Position numbers and translations under genes: made by a program. The notes beneath the pieces were generated by a model. That model was given only the letters and a program-made list of their open reading frames with translations, had not been told where the DNA came from and did no database searches. A stretch of DNA of 64,000 bases, taken from assembly GCF_003260975.1 (NCBI RefSeq), contig NZ_CP030041.1:4343501-4407500 (forward strand). Reading direction: 5' to 3'. Numbering within the stretch: the first letter of the stretch is position 1; the number at the start of each line of letters is the position of its first letter. Of this stretch, positions 34,058-43,193 are shown in pieces. Source of the DNA: Echinicola strongylocentroti. Lineage in GTDB: Bacteria; Bacteroidota; Bacteroidia; Cytophagales; Cyclobacteriaceae.

Positions 34058-34443
34058 CAAAAAATCTAGGCCATGGAGCATTCTTCGCATTAAGTGGTTA
34101 GGTTTACGAGTACGAATTCGGTTGCCTTAATTTGATTTTGTGCTAGTTGCTATGGGCTAAAAATGAGTGGATCTCGCTTGTCCACTGCACGAGCTAACTC
34201 ATTTTCTTAACGCCCCCATCAACTGTCCCAAAACCGAATGCTCCAAAGGCCGAATAATGGACTCTCAGTGACTACTTCGTTTCTATGAGACTGAGTGTTG
34301 CGTTACGGATACACATAAACTTATCTAAACCATTCTCCCCACTTGGGCAGATAGGTGCGGTGGATTATTCGTCCTTTAGACCAATTGATGCTCGTGCTCT
34401 TTCAGTATTTGCCGGGAGAGGTTGCTGCTATTCCTAATGTACA

Positions 34444-34552
34444 AACTGCGGTAAAGTGCCAGCGGCACGATAAATTTAGTAACCTGGGGATTCATCCGCA
34501 GGACGTTAAGCACTCATCAGCCTCCAGAAGGAGTGCCAGCGGCACGGATGAT
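34444..34552 (+). repeat. dispersed repeat family E, copy 1
   Basis: Contains two GTGCCAGCGGCAC palindromes (one starting at about 34456, one at about 34533) around a GGATTCATCCGCAGGA segment. The reverse complement matches 55850-55978 closely, including both palindromes and the 3' ATCATCCG word. Confidence 0.75.
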
Positions 34553-34634
34553 AGCTGCCCTACACGAAATTAATACTAAATGTGTTTGCCTTGGTGAGAT
34601 GCTGGAAATAGAGGGGAATGATAGGCTTTTTTAT

Positions 34635-34642
34635 TATCTTTG
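34635..34642 (+). promoter_or_regulatory. Bacteroidota -7 promoter box of the DUF983 gene
   Basis: TATCTTTG matches the -7 consensus TAnnTTTG recognised by the primary sigma factor of Bacteroidota. It lies 15 bp before ATG 34657, which shows that the in-frame ATG at 34618 cannot be the start. No clear -33 TTTG was found. Confidence 0.55.
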
Positions 34643-34656
34643 TGTCAGCAAAAAAA

Positions 34657-35037
34657 ATGGTGAATATGAAGAGTAAAGGAGCTGCGATCTTGGCTGCAAA
34701 GTGCCCCAAATGCCATAAAGGAAATGTTTTTCCTGTTTCGCTTTTTAGCTTTAGAAAACTGTCAAAGGTCAATGCCCACTGCCCGCATTGCGGTGTTTCT
34801 TTGGAGCCAGAGCCGGATTTTTATTATGGAGCCATGTACATCAGCTATGCATTGTCCGTGGGGCTGTTGATCAATGTGATGATCATTCTCAATTTTTTCT
34901 TTGGAGACCCTGATCTTTGGGTTTATTTGGTATCGGTAGCGGTGGCCAATGTCCTGCTGTTACCGGTGATGTTGCGCTATTCAAAAGTGCTGTATTTATA
35001 TGTTGCTGGAAAGCTCAGGTACGACCCAAGTGCGTGA
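34657..35037 (+). CDS. DUF983 zinc-ribbon membrane protein
   Basis: 126 aa from ATG 34657 (or 123 aa from 34666). The N-terminal zinc ribbon has two CxxC pairs (CPKCHKGNVF; HCPHCGVSLE), then FYYGAMYISYA, a hallmark of DUF983, and two membrane helices (about residues 67-84 and 90-108). The family is widespread in Bacteroidota and Alphaproteobacteria, and its function is not established. It is monocistronic. The promoter box upstream fixes the start. Confidence 0.85.
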   Translation: MVNMKSKGAAILAAKCPKCHKGNVFPVSLFSFRKLSKVNAHCPHCGVSLEPEPDFYYGAMYISYALSVGLLINVMIILNFFFGDPDLWVYLVSVAVANVLLLPVMLRYSKVLYLYVAGKLRYDPSA

Positions 35038-35142
35038 TTTTTCTGGAGATCAAGGTGTCCTTTGACCCGATTTATGCTCGCTGAAGACCATTAGTCCAGG
35101 GGGGAGGGAGGACACGTTTGCTTTGATGGTGAAGTAGGATGT

Positions 35143-36684
35143 TTACCATCTTTTAAGGTATTTCTTTGGATGCCACATCAGTTTGTTGAGGCTGATGGTA
35201 ATGCCCGTGAGCAGTAATAGCGCAGGAAGGCCTCCGAGGTTGGAAAGCATTTTTACCCCATCTATACCGGCAAAGGTGATCATGATCCATGCCAAAAGGC
35301 CGACCAGCATCCCCCATACCACTTTTAGGGTAGTGTCCGAATCGAAATCCTCTAAGGAGAATTTTTTCATGCTCAGTGAAGCCATTGCCTCCGTGCTGGA
35401 GTCGGCCGCAGTGACATAACTGATGAACATGGCAATGACAAAAGCTGGGCGTAGGATTTCTGTGTGGCCGATATTTCCAAATACCTCATAGATGATGGAC
35501 TCTGGTCCTGAAGTTTCCAATAGGTTCTTGAATAGTTCAGGAGACTGGGAGGCGTAGTACAAAGTGCTTCCTCCGAAAATACTCATCCAGAAAAGACAAA
35601 AACAGGCCGGTAACAGCCAGGTGAAAAGTAAAAATTCCCTAACGGTTCTTCCATAGGCTATTTTGCCCAGAAATAAGGCGGTGATGGGAGCCCAGGCCAT
35701 CCAGTTTGCCCAGTTGAAGACTGACCAAGACTGGGTCCACTCGCTATTGCGGACGTCTCCCCATTGTAGGCTAAGAGGAAGCACGTTTTTCAGGTAATTC
35801 CCTGCGCCAGTATATGCTGCCTCCATGATGGCAGAAGTGGGGCCAATAAAAAGGATGATGATGCTGAAGATTACAAAAAAGGAAAAATTGAGCTGGCTAA
35901 GGTTTTTGATACCGTGGTCAATCCCGGAAGAAGCTGATACAATGAATGAACAGATAATAGCCAAGGTGACCAAGGGTAATAGGATATCCCTATTAAGGCT
36001 TTGCCATTGGTCAGCGATGCCGCCAGATATACTTAAAATCCCCGCTCCCAAGGAAGCGGACATTCCTGCCACCAAGGCGAATAAACAAATCATGTCAATC
36101 CAGCTGGCCAGTTTAGTGCGGCCGTATGGGCCAAGAAGGGGAGCCAAAGGACTACTTAGGCTGAACTTTAGGTTGGCATTGTATATCGCCAAGGCAATGC
36201 CCAGCGCAGGGATCGCATAAATGGCGTAAGGAGTGAGTCCCCAATGTAAGAATATGGCGCCCATGGAAAAGGCAGCAGCCTCCTTCTCACCACCTTCAAA
36301 AGGTGTAAAGGAAGGAGGAAAAAGAAAATGGAAAAGGGGTTCGGCACTCCCCCAAAAGAGAATTCCGACAGCGACTGTAGTGCAGAGCACAATGGAAAAC
36401 CAGCTTATCCGGTTGAATTTTGGACGGGCATCTTTGCCGCCAATGCGAACCTTGCCCAGTGGTGAAAAAACAATCAGTAGGCAGGTGATGACCATAGCAA
36501 AGGAGCTGTAGGAGAATAGCAATGAAAAGTGGTCTAGTATAAAAGTGTTTAGTCTGTCAAGGGAGCTTTCAAAAACCGCTGGGCTAAAAATACTGGTGCC
36601 TACAGCAGTCAGGATTAGTAAAAAGGGAGGCCAGAAAACCCTTCTCCTGATGGGGGTATCTAAGACGGAAGCAAGTTTTTTCAA
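35143..36684 (-). CDS. BCCT family betaine/choline/carnitine transporter
   Basis: A 513-aa protein with 12 predicted membrane helices. The BCCT fingerprint is present: ILFWGSAEPLFHF in helix 3, the tryptophan-rich helix WAnWmaWAPITALFLGKIAYGRTVREFL, and GIDHGIKNLSQLN. It imports a quaternary ammonium or related compatible solute with Na+ or H+, as expected for a marine or salt-tolerant organism. The substrate cannot be told from sequence alone. It is monocistronic. Confidence 0.92.
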   Translation of the reverse strand: MKKLASVLDTPIRRRVFWPPFLLILTAVGTSIFSPAVFESSLDRLNTFILDHFSLLFSYSSFAMVITCLLIVFSPLGKVRIGGKDARPKFNRISWFSIVLCTTVAVGILFWGSAEPLFHFLFPPSFTPFEGGEKEAAAFSMGAIFLHWGLTPYAIYAIPALGIALAIYNANLKFSLSSPLAPLLGPYGRTKLASWIDMICLFALVAGMSASLGAGILSISGGIADQWQSLNRDILLPLVTLAIICSFIVSASSGIDHGIKNLSQLNFSFFVIFSIIILFIGPTSAIMEAAYTGAGNYLKNVLPLSLQWGDVRNSEWTQSWSVFNWANWMAWAPITALFLGKIAYGRTVREFLLFTWLLPACFCLFWMSIFGGSTLYYASQSPELFKNLLETSGPESIIYEVFGNIGHTEILRPAFVIAMFISYVTAADSSTEAMASLSMKKFSLEDFDSDTTLKVVWGMLVGLLAWIMITFAGIDGVKMLSNLGGLPALLLLTGITISLNKLMWHPKKYLKRW

Positions 36685-37043
36685 AATCGATGGGGTAAAA
36701 TATCAAGAATATTTTTGATAACGCATTGGGGCTTATTCCTGCTTGTGGCAAAGACGCCTTTATGTGGAATACCTGTGGATCCAAGCTGTAAAGACGGTCT
36801 GCTAGATGAATTATTTGGTTATTTGGACGAAACATTGGATGTCATTAAGTTCGGATTATTTTTATTAAAAATAAAGGTATCTTTAGAATAACAATTTCTT
36901 TGGGACGATTGTTGAGACAGTGAATACACCGTTTTTTTAATCTGGTTTATGCATTAGGGAACGCAATACCTGTGCGCCGTGGCGTAGATAGGCTAATGCA
37001 TATTCCGGGTTTAACTGATGCTAGGAAATAAAGGAATAGGAAT
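36685..37043. other. spacer between divergent genes with a fold-back repeat relic
   Basis: A 359-bp spacer separates the BCCT and App1-type genes. It is AT-rich; GTATCTTTA at about 36877 resembles a -7 box for the rightward genes. A short family C repeat fills 36938-37014. No gene was seen. Confidence 0.5.
36938..37014. repeat. short form of the fold-back repeat (family C)
   Basis: A 77-bp form with both ends: the left end AATCTGGTTTATGCATTAGG and the right end TAGGCTAATGCATATTCCGG then GTTTAA, an imperfect inverted repeat. The centre is CGCAATACCTGTGCGCCGTG in place of the long arm of the 174-bp elements. It lies 29 bp before the ATG of the next gene, so it must be in that gene's leader or promoter. 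Confidence 0.75.
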
Positions 37044-38090
37044 ATGATTTTAAGAATATTGACATTTCCCTTTCGCTATACTTTTGGTAAAGTGAAAAAG
37101 GTAGTAGGTAAACTAGGACAGATAAAAATTGAACCGTTGTATGCTTTTGGGAATGAGGAGTGTGTTTATGTAAAAGGGCGTGTGGTAGAGGCCTATCGAC
37201 AAAGCAAGCCCTCGGCCAAAAATAGTAGTGTGCAAAATATTTTTGCGGCGCTAAGGAGGTATGCGGGCAGCAGTGTGCCCGACGCCAAGGTCATTGTCAC
37301 TTATTTTGGCCAGCAAAAGGAAGTCTATAGCGATGAGGAAGGGATTATCAATTGTGAGTTTAATACGGTCTGCCCAAATCCCGAGGAAGATCATAGGGTT
37401 GGTTTTAGCTTAGTAGAGGAAGAGGGGCTGGTCGCTGAAAAGAAAAATAATTTTCTTAAAGTGAGTCAGTATTCCAAAACGCACCCTGTAGGGGTGATTT
37501 CTGATATAGACGACACTGTATTGGTTTCTCATGCTACTGATGTAGGAAAAAAATTATGGTTGTCTGTTTCCAAAAATGCTTTTACCAGAAGGCCGTTTCC
37601 AGGAGTGAGTGAGTTTTATAGAGAGCTTACCGTGAATGGAAAACATCCGATATTCTACGTTTCCAGCAGTGATTGGAACCTATTTGATTTGATCAAGGAT
37701 TTTTTAGCGTATCGTAATATTCCTTCAGGGCCTATACTACTGCAAGACCTCCATCTAAATTTGAAGAATATTTGGAAATCAGGAGGTGGTAGCCACCAGC
37801 ATAAGTTGGAAAAGATAAGAATGCTGCTGGACATGTATCCAGGGATGCATTTTTTTCTAATTGGAGACAGCGGGCAGCATGATCCCGAGCTGTATGCAGA
37901 GGTGGTGAAGTCCTATCCGGATAGGATAAAGTCTGTTTATATCCGGAAGGTAGATGACGATGAGGAGGGCAGTCGGGAGACCTTGGTGGAGGAATTGAAG
38001 AAAATAGAGAATGCTGCTCAGATGGTCTTTGTGAAGACGACCCAAGAGGCCATTAGGCATGCAAGACAACACGAGTATATACCTTCTTGA
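37044..38090 (+). CDS. App1-type (DUF2183) phosphatidate phosphatase-like protein
   Basis: A 348-aa protein. The N-terminal half is beta-rich (VYVKGRVVEAYRQSKP). The catalytic domain begins at about residue 150 with VGVISDIDDTVLVSHATDV, the HAD-like DxDxT motif of App1/LNS2, then FYVSSSDWNLFDLIKDF and FFLIGDSGQHDPELY, the remaining HAD motifs. Yeast App1 dephosphorylates phosphatidic acid to diacylglycerol. The next gene, 2 bp downstream, encodes a diacylglycerol-kinase-like enzyme, so the pair may run opposite steps of one lipid cycle. Confidence 0.88.
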   Translation: MILRILTFPFRYTFGKVKKVVGKLGQIKIEPLYAFGNEECVYVKGRVVEAYRQSKPSAKNSSVQNIFAALRRYAGSSVPDAKVIVTYFGQQKEVYSDEEGIINCEFNTVCPNPEEDHRVGFSLVEEEGLVAEKKNNFLKVSQYSKTHPVGVISDIDDTVLVSHATDVGKKLWLSVSKNAFTRRPFPGVSEFYRELTVNGKHPIFYVSSSDWNLFDLIKDFLAYRNIPSGPILLQDLHLNLKNIWKSGGGSHQHKLEKIRMLLDMYPGMHFFLIGDSGQHDPELYAEVVKSYPDRIKSVYIRKVDDDEEGSRETLVEELKKIENAAQMVFVKTTQEAIRHARQHEYIPS

Positions 38091-38092
38091 CT

Positions 38093-38971
38093 ATGACAAA
38101 AAAACGGTTTTTATACATTCTTAATCCGATCTCAGGAGATGGGGTTGACCGGGAAGAGGTGTTGGATATCCTTTCCAACAATCTTTATGGTATCGAAATA
38201 ACGGTATGGGAAACCACAGGAAGCCCCGATGATCCAAAGGAAATTCAGCAAATGCTCAAGGAAAAACAGTGGGATGGGCTTTTGGTAGGAGGGGGAGATG
38301 GTACCATTAAAATGGTGGTGACAGCGATTCTGGGTGCTCAGTTACCGTTGGGAATCATTCCTTTAGGATCGGCAAATGGCCTGGCCACTGGATTTGGAAT
38401 CCATGGTGTGTCTGATGCTTGCTATGCTGTCCAAAAAGGGAAAGTGGAGGCGGTAGATTTATGGGATATCAATGGCGAGCTGTGCATTCATCTCAGCGAT
38501 TTTGGCTTTAATGCCGGACTGGTAAAAAAATCAACCGCCCTCCAGCATAGAGGCATGCTGGCGTATGCCAAAAGCTCATTGGAGCAGTTAAAGGAAATGA
38601 GGCAGTATACTTTTGTGATCAAAGCTGATGGAATAGAAGAAAAGGTGAAGGCCAAGAGCTTGGTGGTGGCCAATGGCAATAAGTATGGTACTGGAGCTGT
38701 GATCAATCCTACTGGAAATGTCGGGGATGGTAAATTTGAGGTGGTGACACTTGACCCTGAGGGGCTAGAAGAGATCATTGGGCTTTCATTGGCGATGTTT
38801 AATGACCGGTTAGGAGAGGTGGCCCACGTGAAGACCAGGAGCTTTGACAAGGCAGAGATTGAAAACCCCGAGGGGGCAGATTTCCAGATTGATGGAGAAG
38901 TAATGCCCCAGACAGATCAGATCAAAATAGAAGCTATGCCTCACAAGGTAAACTTTTACTGTCTTGTATAA
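38093..38971 (+). CDS. diacylglycerol kinase-like lipid kinase (YegS/BmrU family)
   Basis: A 292-aa protein starting at ATG 38093, 2 bp after the upstream stop; an in-frame TTG at 38087 is possible. ILNPISGDG (nucleotide site), LVGGGDGTIKMVVTAILG (the GGDGT motif) and LGIIPLGSANGLATGFG are characteristic of the DAGK catalytic domain. The C-terminal half has the DFQIDGEVM strand and the lipid-binding fold. It phosphorylates diacylglycerol or a related lipid. Co-transcription with the App1-type phosphatase suggests phosphatidate/diacylglycerol control. Confidence 0.9.
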   Translation: MTKKRFLYILNPISGDGVDREEVLDILSNNLYGIEITVWETTGSPDDPKEIQQMLKEKQWDGLLVGGGDGTIKMVVTAILGAQLPLGIIPLGSANGLATGFGIHGVSDACYAVQKGKVEAVDLWDINGELCIHLSDFGFNAGLVKKSTALQHRGMLAYAKSSLEQLKEMRQYTFVIKADGIEEKVKAKSLVVANGNKYGTGAVINPTGNVGDGKFEVVTLDPEGLEEIIGLSLAMFNDRLGEVAHVKTRSFDKAEIENPEGADFQIDGEVMPQTDQIKIEAMPHKVNFYCLV

Positions 38972-38999
38972 GTGAACAGTCTGGGGAGATAAGGGGGAT

Positions 39000-39455
39000 T
39001 TAGGCCCGTACCGCTTTCCTTTGGGCCATGGCATAGCCAAGGTGCATGCCTTCATGGATGCTGTTGAATTCCACGGCTTCTGAAATATTTCTAAGTGTAG
39101 CGCCAAAGCTGGTGGTGTATTCATTGAATTCCTTGAAATGGCCAGCCATAAAGTCATTTTTGAAGCTTTCCAATGTGGACAGGGCTAATATTTTAAGTTC
39201 TTCGATCTCCTTGGAGGTGGCAGGGGCCTCAGGCTTGGTGCCTTTACGGTATTTTTCTACCAGTTCACCAGAAACCAACATATCTTGACCTGATAGTTTA
39301 TAACATAATAATTGCTGGGTAACTATGACGTGTCCAAAATTCCAAACGATGTTATTGTTAAATCCCGTAGGGATTTCATTGAGTTCGGCGAGGGTCATTC
39401 CATTGATCAAGTGAATGAAGTTTTCTCTAGTTTTTATGGTTGAATTTATGTTCAT
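39000..39455 (-). CDS. DinB family protein
   Basis: A 151-aa four-helix bundle. Metal-ligand His residues are in NNIVWNFGHVIVTQQLL (first His) and FNSIHEGMHLGYAMAQR (second and third), the DinB_2 pattern. Relatives include bacillithiol and mycothiol S-transferases; which thiol, if any, is used here is unknown. It is monocistronic. Confidence 0.82.
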   Translation of the reverse strand: MNINSTIKTRENFIHLINGMTLAELNEIPTGFNNNIVWNFGHVIVTQQLLCYKLSGQDMLVSGELVEKYRKGTKPEAPATSKEIEELKILALSTLESFKNDFMAGHFKEFNEYTTSFGATLRNISEAVEFNSIHEGMHLGYAMAQRKAVRA

Positions 39456-39520
39456 GGGGGATGTAAAGTGGATGTGGTTAATATTAAAGTTAGGTGATTT
39501 TTTTAAGCTTTTATCCTTTT

Positions 39521-39554
39521 AAAAGAAAAAAGCTGGCCATGTAGGCCAGCTTTT
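39521..39554 (-). terminator. rho-independent terminator of the oxidoreductase gene
   Basis: Stem AAAAGCTGGCC/GGCCAGCTTTT around ATGTA (39528-39554). On the minus strand it ends in TTTTTCTTTT. It starts 14 bp after the stop of the gene at 39568-41028. Confidence 0.88.
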
Positions 39555-39567
39555 GGTTTTTTATGGG

Positions 39568-41028
39568 TTAGACACCAAGTGACCAATCTTCTCGGTATTC
39601 CCGTTTCACAAACTGATTAGCTTCATCGAAGTTGGTTACTTTCATATTAGGTCCATCCCATACCAGCTTGATTCCCCTGCCAGGGTAATCATAGCCTCCG
39701 TTTTCGCGTGGTTTTCTTACGTCATAGCTGCGTATGGCAAGGTTGCCCATAAGCACCGACTCCGTCAGTGGTCCAGCAATAGAAAAAGGAGAACTGAGTT
39801 CTTTGAATTCCTTGCTGCCATGTCCGGCTACGCAAGCCTTTACCCATTGGGCATAGTGGCCATTGTCACCGTTTTCAACTCTAGGGATGGTTTTTGGTAC
39901 TTTTTTACCATCCTCTCTGGAAGTTGGTAGCAGCATGGGGTTGATGCCATAGGTGGAGCACATCATTTTGCCTTTGGAGCCTTCGATGATCACGCCATTG
40001 CCGCCATCGCCCATTTGTTCGTTAGGGCCAAGCTCTTCTGGTCGGGTAGGTTGGATACCACCGTCCATCCAGTGGAATTCCAGGTCTTTGCCGCTTGGCA
40101 TTTTGAATTTAAGGGTGACGTGGGAGGATGGAGGACATCCGTCAGGGAAATAACCGCGCTGGAATTCACCTACGTAGACAGAGCCAACACTACATTCGGC
40201 TTCTGTAGGATAGCCGAGGTCTAGGGCTCTGAAGGGCGGTTCCATGATGTGACAGGCCATGTCACCAAGGGCACCGGTGCCATAATCCCACCATCCACGC
40301 CAATTGAACGGGACGAGATTGTCTACATATTCTTTATAGGGAGCAGTGCCTAGCCAAAGGTCCCAGTCAAGTTCTTTTGGGGGTGTGGTGCCCTGTTCTG
40401 GCCATTGGATGCCTTGCGGCCATACTGGCCGGTTGGTCCAGCACCATACCTTGGTGGCTTCACCGATCAGTCCTGCATCGTACCACTCCACCATCCGACG
40501 GACGCCATCACCTGAGGATCCTTGATTGCCCATTTGGGTGACTACTTTGTATTTTTCGGCCGCTTGCGTGAGCATTCGGGCTTCGTAGATGTCGTGGGTA
40601 AGCGGCTTCTGGACATAGACGTGTTTTCCAAGCTGCATGGCGGCCATGGTCATGACAGCATGGTTATGGTCAGGAGTGGAAATGGTTACCGCATCGATGT
40701 TTTTTTGTTCTTTTTCCAAAAGCTCCCTGTAGTCTTTATAGTATTTGGCTTTTGGGAAGCGCTCGCGGGAAGTGGCGGCCCTTCTGTCGTCCACATCGCA
40801 TAGGTAGCCGATTTCAGCATGGCCACTTTGGTACATGGAGTTGATGTCACTTTGGCCCTTCCCCCCAGCACCGATGCCGGCGATGACGATCTTGTCACTT
40901 GGAGCAGTGAAACCAGGACCTCCTAAGACGTGTCGTGGCACTAAGTAAAATCCTGCAGCGGCTGTGGCTGCACCTTTCAAAAACTCTCTTCTGGAATGAC
41001 CAGTGCTGAGTGGCTTTTGCTTTTTCAT
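39568..41028 (-). CDS. Tat-exported Gfo/Idh/MocA family oxidoreductase
   Basis: A 486-aa protein. The N-terminus has a twin-arginine signal (SRREFLKGAATAAAGFYL), so the folded, NAD(P)-bound enzyme is exported. The Rossmann glycine motif is AGIGAGGKGQSD at about residue 51. EKEQ-DAVTISTPDHNHA and VQKPLTHDIYEA (the conserved catalytic Lys-Pro) follow. The C-terminal substrate domain contains GDMACHIMEPPFRALDLG. Proteins of this type oxidise sugars or cyclitols such as scyllo-inositol. The substrate is unknown. It is divergent from the GH20 gene, hinting at glycan use. Confidence 0.88.
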   Translation of the reverse strand: MKKQKPLSTGHSRREFLKGAATAAAGFYLVPRHVLGGPGFTAPSDKIVIAGIGAGGKGQSDINSMYQSGHAEIGYLCDVDDRRAATSRERFPKAKYYKDYRELLEKEQKNIDAVTISTPDHNHAVMTMAAMQLGKHVYVQKPLTHDIYEARMLTQAAEKYKVVTQMGNQGSSGDGVRRMVEWYDAGLIGEATKVWCWTNRPVWPQGIQWPEQGTTPPKELDWDLWLGTAPYKEYVDNLVPFNWRGWWDYGTGALGDMACHIMEPPFRALDLGYPTEAECSVGSVYVGEFQRGYFPDGCPPSSHVTLKFKMPSGKDLEFHWMDGGIQPTRPEELGPNEQMGDGGNGVIIEGSKGKMMCSTYGINPMLLPTSREDGKKVPKTIPRVENGDNGHYAQWVKACVAGHGSKEFKELSSPFSIAGPLTESVLMGNLAIRSYDVRKPRENGGYDYPGRGIKLVWDGPNMKVTNFDEANQFVKREYREDWSLGV

Positions 41029-41494
41029 GGGAAATATTGTCGGTTGAAAATTTTTTAATTGTTTTTTTAATTATACGCTTTCTTGCGAGTAGATTTTATT
41101 TCTCACGGAACGCACAGAACACCCAGAATGAAATAGGGCTTTTCTGAGATATCCGCGGTTTCTGTGAGCATCTATTTACTATTTCTGTGATTACTGGTGT
41201 CATTGCGGATATACATATTGTTTTTTAGCCTGTTCAATTTATCAAAAACTTTTTTCACTTCCAGCTAAAAAATAGTTTTTCGCTTCAAAAGGTCTTATTT
41301 TAGGATAAATGGCGCTGGTTTTTAGTGATTTTTAGCGGGTTAGTGGCTGTTTTTAGTGTTGCTAAATCGTTAAATTATCTTTAATCCAAGGGGTTTTATA
41401 TGATAAAAAGTTTATGTAATCATGAATAATGTTTTAACAAAAAATTAATTAAGTTTAAGGATTGTAAAAGCGTAATTTAAAAAACATAGGTAAA
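41029..41494. other. divergent spacer with an inverted repeat-family D copy
   Basis: A 466-bp AT-rich spacer between the oxidoreductase and hexosaminidase genes. It contains repeat family D at 41072-41213; the remainder shows no gene. The promoters of both genes must lie here, but no clear -7 box was found. Confidence 0.5.
41072..41213 (-). repeat. dispersed repeat family D, copy 3 (inverted)
   Basis: The reverse complement matches 59939-60085 and 60835-60965 over about 140 bp. Shared words are ATATCCGCAATGACACCAGT, CACAGAAATAGTAAATAG, CTCAGAAAAGCC, GTTCTGTGCGTTCCGTGAG and AAATAAAATCTACT. It lacks the terminal hairpin of the other two copies. Confidence 0.8.
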
Positions 41495-43048
41495 ATGGCT
41501 GTACACATAACAGGTAGGATTTCGGTGGTTTTATTGGCAGTGGCATTGCTTTTTTCATGTGGACAAGATCCTAAGATGTCCAGTGCTGCATTGATCCCAT
41601 TGCCCGATAAGGTGAGTGAAGCTGAAGGGGCTTTTGAAATCGATAAATCTACTAAAATCCATGTACACCAAGATGCGGGTGACATGCGCGGCGTGGCTGA
41701 TTTTCTGGCGGGATTTATCAATAATTCCACCGGATTTAATGTGCAGGTGGTCGAGAAGCTTCCCGAAACGGGAAATTATATTTCCTTGTCCCAATCAGGT
41801 AGTGGAGAAGCTTATAAGCTTGGTATTGATCATGATCGTGTCCAAATAGAAGCTGGGTCAGCAGCAGGTGCTTTTTGGGCAGTGCAGACGCTCCGTCAGC
41901 TATTGCCGGTAGAGATCGAAAAGCCAGGGACCTATGAAGGTGTGTCTTGGAAGGTACCTGCGGGGACGATAGAAGATGATCCAGAGTACGCTTACCGAGG
42001 GAGTATGCTGGATGTGGCCAGGCATTTTTTTGATGTCAATGATGTGAAGCGTTATATCGACCTGATGGCCATGTATAAGTTTAATCACCTGCATCTACAC
42101 TTGGCAGATGATCAAGGTTGGCGGATTGAGATCAAATCCTGGCCGAAGCTCACCCAGATAGGTGGAAGTACAGAAGTAGGTGGGGGAGAAGGTGGTTTCT
42201 ATACCCAAGAGGAATACAAGGAGATCGTTCGGTATGCGCAGGAGCGGTTCATTACCATCGTCCCGGAAATCGATATGCCAGGACATACCAATGCCGCCTT
42301 GGCTTCTTATCCTGAGTTGAACTGTAATGATGAGGCGCCGGAGCTTTACACAGGAATTGAGGTGGGATTTAGTACGCTCTGTACGGACAAGGAAGTGACC
42401 TATCAGTTTATAGACGATGTGGTGCGCGAGCTGGTAGAGATGACGCCTGGGTCCTATATCCACATCGGTGGTGATGAGTCACATGTGACGGCTTTGGAGG
42501 ATTATATACCGTTTATAGAACAGGTACAAGATATTGTCAATTCTTATGATAAGCAGGTGATCGGCTGGGATGAGATTGCCCATGCAGCACTACGGCCAAG
42601 TACAACGGCCCAGTACTGGGCAAAAGCTGAAAATGCTAAAATGGCCGTAGAGCAGGGTGCCAAGGTGTTGATTTCTCCTGCTAGCAAAGCTTATTTGGAC
42701 ATGCAGTATGATTCTACTTCTAAGTTGGGATTGCATTGGGCGGCTTATATCGAATTGGACAGTGCTTATATGTGGGAGCCTACCGAATTGGTGGAGGGAG
42801 TAGGTAAGGAGGATATTCTGGGAGTGGAGGCCCCGCTATGGACAGAGACGATTGAGAAGATGGATGATATTGAGTACATGGTGTTCCCACGATTGCTCGG
42901 CATTGCTGAGGTGGCCTGGACTTCTCCTGATCAGCGGGATTGGGAAAGTTATAAGTCGCGACTGCGCAAGCATACGGCCAGACTGGAAGTGCTGAAAGTG
43001 GATTATTACAGGTCTCCATTATTGGAAGAGAAGGAAGAAGAAAAATAA
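41495..43048 (+). CDS. GH20 beta-N-acetylhexosaminidase lipoprotein
   Basis: A 517-aa protein with a lipoprotein signal ending FSC (Cys22), so it is anchored in a membrane with the enzyme facing the periplasm or surface. A GH20b accessory domain occupies about residues 35-155, then the catalytic barrel: YRGSMLDVARHFFDV, HLHLADDQGWRIEI and the paired acids D327-E328 in IHIGGDESH, used in substrate-assisted hydrolysis. WDEIA and WTETI also belong to the fold. It removes terminal GlcNAc or GalNAc from chitin-derived, peptidoglycan-derived or host glycans. Confidence 0.93.
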   Translation: MAVHITGRISVVLLAVALLFSCGQDPKMSSAALIPLPDKVSEAEGAFEIDKSTKIHVHQDAGDMRGVADFLAGFINNSTGFNVQVVEKLPETGNYISLSQSGSGEAYKLGIDHDRVQIEAGSAAGAFWAVQTLRQLLPVEIEKPGTYEGVSWKVPAGTIEDDPEYAYRGSMLDVARHFFDVNDVKRYIDLMAMYKFNHLHLHLADDQGWRIEIKSWPKLTQIGGSTEVGGGEGGFYTQEEYKEIVRYAQERFITIVPEIDMPGHTNAALASYPELNCNDEAPELYTGIEVGFSTLCTDKEVTYQFIDDVVRELVEMTPGSYIHIGGDESHVTALEDYIPFIEQVQDIVNSYDKQVIGWDEIAHAALRPSTTAQYWAKAENAKMAVEQGAKVLISPASKAYLDMQYDSTSKLGLHWAAYIELDSAYMWEPTELVEGVGKEDILGVEAPLWTETIEKMDDIEYMVFPRLLGIAEVAWTSPDQRDWESYKSRLRKHTARLEVLKVDYYRSPLLEEKEEEK

Positions 43049-43089
43049 AAGAGCGAAGGCCGGTTTGGGAAAACCGGCCTTCGCTCTTT
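43048..43089. terminator. bidirectional terminator with a 19-bp stem
   Basis: A perfect 19-bp inverted repeat (43048-43066 with 43071-43089) around GGGA, ending in CTCTTT. It begins within the hexosaminidase stop region and lies between two convergent genes. Confidence 0.88.
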
Positions 43090-43193
43090 ATTGGATTTCG
43101 TCTCTGAAAAGACGGAATTGCTACGTCGTACCTTTTCACTGGGGTATTGATGAAATAGAAACAGTCTCACCAGTATTGACTGTTTACGATGAG

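Larger units (their letters stand above)
33680..34656. other. gene-free spacer of about 1 kb with repeats and inverted repeats
   Basis: No convincing gene is seen between the DnaE gene and DUF983. The region holds a nested hairpin (34006-34057), a long-range inverted pair (34069-34083 with 34235-34251), and one copy of repeat family E (34444-34552). Short reading frames here have no protein-like features. Confidence 0.6.

Noticed and set aside
34355..34573. Small reading frame before the DUF983 gene
   Set aside because: It overlaps repeat family E and lacks protein-like composition.
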